DNA of 64,000 nucleotides, taken from positions 1 through 64,000 of the forward strand of contig DUBU01000039.1 in assembly GCA_012960155.1 (NCBI GenBank). The letters run 5' to 3'. A program made the position numbers and the translations under genes. The DNA is from Micavibrio sp. (GTDB taxonomy: Bacteria > Pseudomonadota > Alphaproteobacteria > Micavibrionales > Micavibrionaceae). Below the pieces are notes generated by a model. That model did no database searches. It was not told where the DNA came from and worked only from the letters and a program-made list of their open reading frames with translations. This document shows positions 62,318 through 64,000 of this stretch, piece by piece; position 1 is the stretch's first letter; every line of letters begins with the position of its first letter.

Positions 62318-62548
62318 ATGAGCTACTATCAGTCAAAATTTCACATGTATATCTGTGAGTTTTTTAGATGGCTAAGTTTTGCTTCTGTTATTGTCAGTTT
62401 ACTAGTGTTCGTTCTAGCATTATGGACTGATACTTTGACGAATGATCAGGCCGCTAAAACAATAGCGACTACCTTAGCTATATTATTTGCAAGTGTGGTG
62501 ATTGGGGCTATTTTCCGCAGTGGCGTAGACTACGAAGAAGAAGAATGA
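62318..62548 (+). CDS. Small two-helix membrane protein between tpiA and secG
   Basis: A 76-residue protein with hydrophobic helices at about residues 15-37 and 48-68, ending in the acidic tail DYEEEE. The start ATG at 62318 lies one base past the tpiA stop (TAGC-ATG), so it is transcribed with tpiA. No family is recognised. It interrupts the usual tpiA-secG adjacency and may be lineage-specific. It does not look like SecE or YajC. Confidence 0.6.
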   Translation: MSYYQSKFHMYICEFFRWLSFASVIVSLLVFVLALWTDTLTNDQAAKTIATTLAILFASVVIGAIFRSGVDYEEEE

Positions 62549-62555
62549 GAATAAA

Positions 62556-62936
62556 ATGGAAGTTGTACTAGTTATACATCTGATTTTGGCATTGGGCATT
62601 ATTTGTCTGGTGCTTGTTCAGCGCTCTGAAGGCGGTGGCCTTGGTATTGGCGGAAGCGGCGGTGGTGGCCTCGGCAATCTGGCGTCAGCCCATAGCACAG
62701 CGAATGCTTTAACCAGAACAACAGCAATTTTTGCGGCGTGCTTTTTTGCAACTAGCCTGATTTTGGCTATTTTGGCAGGAACGCATTCCAAGCCTCAAGG
62801 TCTGCTGGCAGATCTTGATGCACCCGTGGCTTCAATCACTGTATCTTCTGATGAAGAGGGTGGTGAGGTCGCAGCAGACACTACGGAAGAAGCTCCGGCA
62901 GCCGAAAGCAGGCCGTCGGTTCCCGTATCGGAGTAA
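62556..62936 (+). CDS. secG: Preprotein translocase subunit SecG
   Basis: SecG is the small accessory subunit of the SecYEG channel. The 126-residue protein has the SecG layout: a first helix (VLVIHLILALGIICLVLVQR), the conserved glycine-rich loop SEGGGLGIGGSGGGGLG and ASAHSTANALTRTTAIFAACFFATSLILAIL as the second helix. The C-terminal ~45 residues are acidic and rich in Ala, Glu and Ser, as in other alphaproteobacteria. It is 20 bases before pyrG. It works with the SecA of this window. Confidence 0.95.
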   Translation: MEVVLVIHLILALGIICLVLVQRSEGGGLGIGGSGGGGLGNLASAHSTANALTRTTAIFAACFFATSLILAILAGTHSKPQGLLADLDAPVASITVSSDEEGGEVAADTTEEAPAAESRPSVPVSE

Positions 62937-62947
62937 CTCTCAACTAA

Positions 62948-64000
<1,053 letters not shown>

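Overview
This window is a gene-dense bacterial chromosome segment of about 50% GC by eye. It looks like an alphaproteobacterium, because several neighbourhoods are ones known from that class: lptM-like/lysA/TIGR02302 next to a zinc-ribbon gene and ftsE-ftsX-ydcF-plsC; DUF2125 convergent with tyrA; ubiG divergent from lysC; prfA-prmC-DUF4167-clpB; a DUF1491 gene; a Fur/Mur protein without structural-zinc cysteines; and tpiA-secG-pyrG. The order cannot be fixed from sequence reading alone; a Rhodospirillales-like or Micavibrio-like lineage is a guess. I found no insertion sequence, prophage, CRISPR array or integron.

Layout. 1-1.6 kb: secA (left-truncated, minus strand), divergent from a PpiC-type foldase. 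2.8-5.9 kb: Nudix hydrolase, methyltransferase, chorismate mutase and prephenate dehydrogenase. 5.8-10.4 kb (minus): a packed operon of a TPR-like exported protein, ftsE, ftsX, ydcF, plsC and DUF2125. 10.5-15.4 kb: zinc-ribbon membrane protein, TIGR02302 protein, lysA and an LptM-like lipoprotein. 15.7-18 kb: pentapeptide-repeat protein, a HIG1-type membrane protein and ubiG. 18-27.9 kb (plus): lysC, RodZ-like protein, prfA, prmC, DUF4167, clpB (with a heat-shock-type promoter), a lipoprotein and a MurC-like ligase. 27.9-29.5 kb: M17 aminopeptidase and tRNA-Ser(GCU). 29.6-36.25 kb (minus): a long string in which gatC, gatA and gatB are interleaved with small membrane genes, a pair of eight-cysteine exported paralogues and a tandem TerD protein. 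36.3-41.2 kb: ruvX, a YgjP-like protease, patatin, a PHA depolymerase and a CbiB-like membrane protein. 41.2-48.8 kb: rpmB, a very divergent tRNA-guanine transglycosylase-like protein, a degenerate GGDEF protein, upp, a PAS histidine kinase, Fur/Mur, DUF1491, prfC and a small orphan. 48.9-56.1 kb: a SUF iron-sulfur operon (sufR-sufB-four small membrane genes-sufC-sufD-sufS-sufT-sufA). 56-64 kb: dusA, an SH3 protein, an orphan 328-residue protein, fabA-fabB-fabI, tpiA, a small membrane gene, secG and pyrG (right-truncated).

How the genes work together. Most are housekeeping: protein export (secA, secG, foldase), division (ftsEX), translation quality and termination (gatCAB, prfA, prmC, prfC, rpmB, dusA), Fe-S assembly (suf), unsaturated fatty acid synthesis (fabA/fabB/fabI), envelope lipids and peptidoglycan (plsC, MurC-like), and lysine/tyrosine routes (lysC, lysA, tyrA). 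Genes often found at these loci in relatives (argJ, argH, a hisC paralogue) are absent from their usual places, which may mean reduced amino-acid biosynthesis.

The least ordinary signals are the TGT-like protein that has lost its three zinc cysteines and several substrate-pocket residues, the eight-cysteine paralogue pair inside the gat string, a 12-bp-phased row of three DnaA-box-like sites before the orphan 328-residue gene, the membrane protein with a histone-H1-like tail inside the SUF operon, and a CZB-like/GGDEF protein with a ruined active site.
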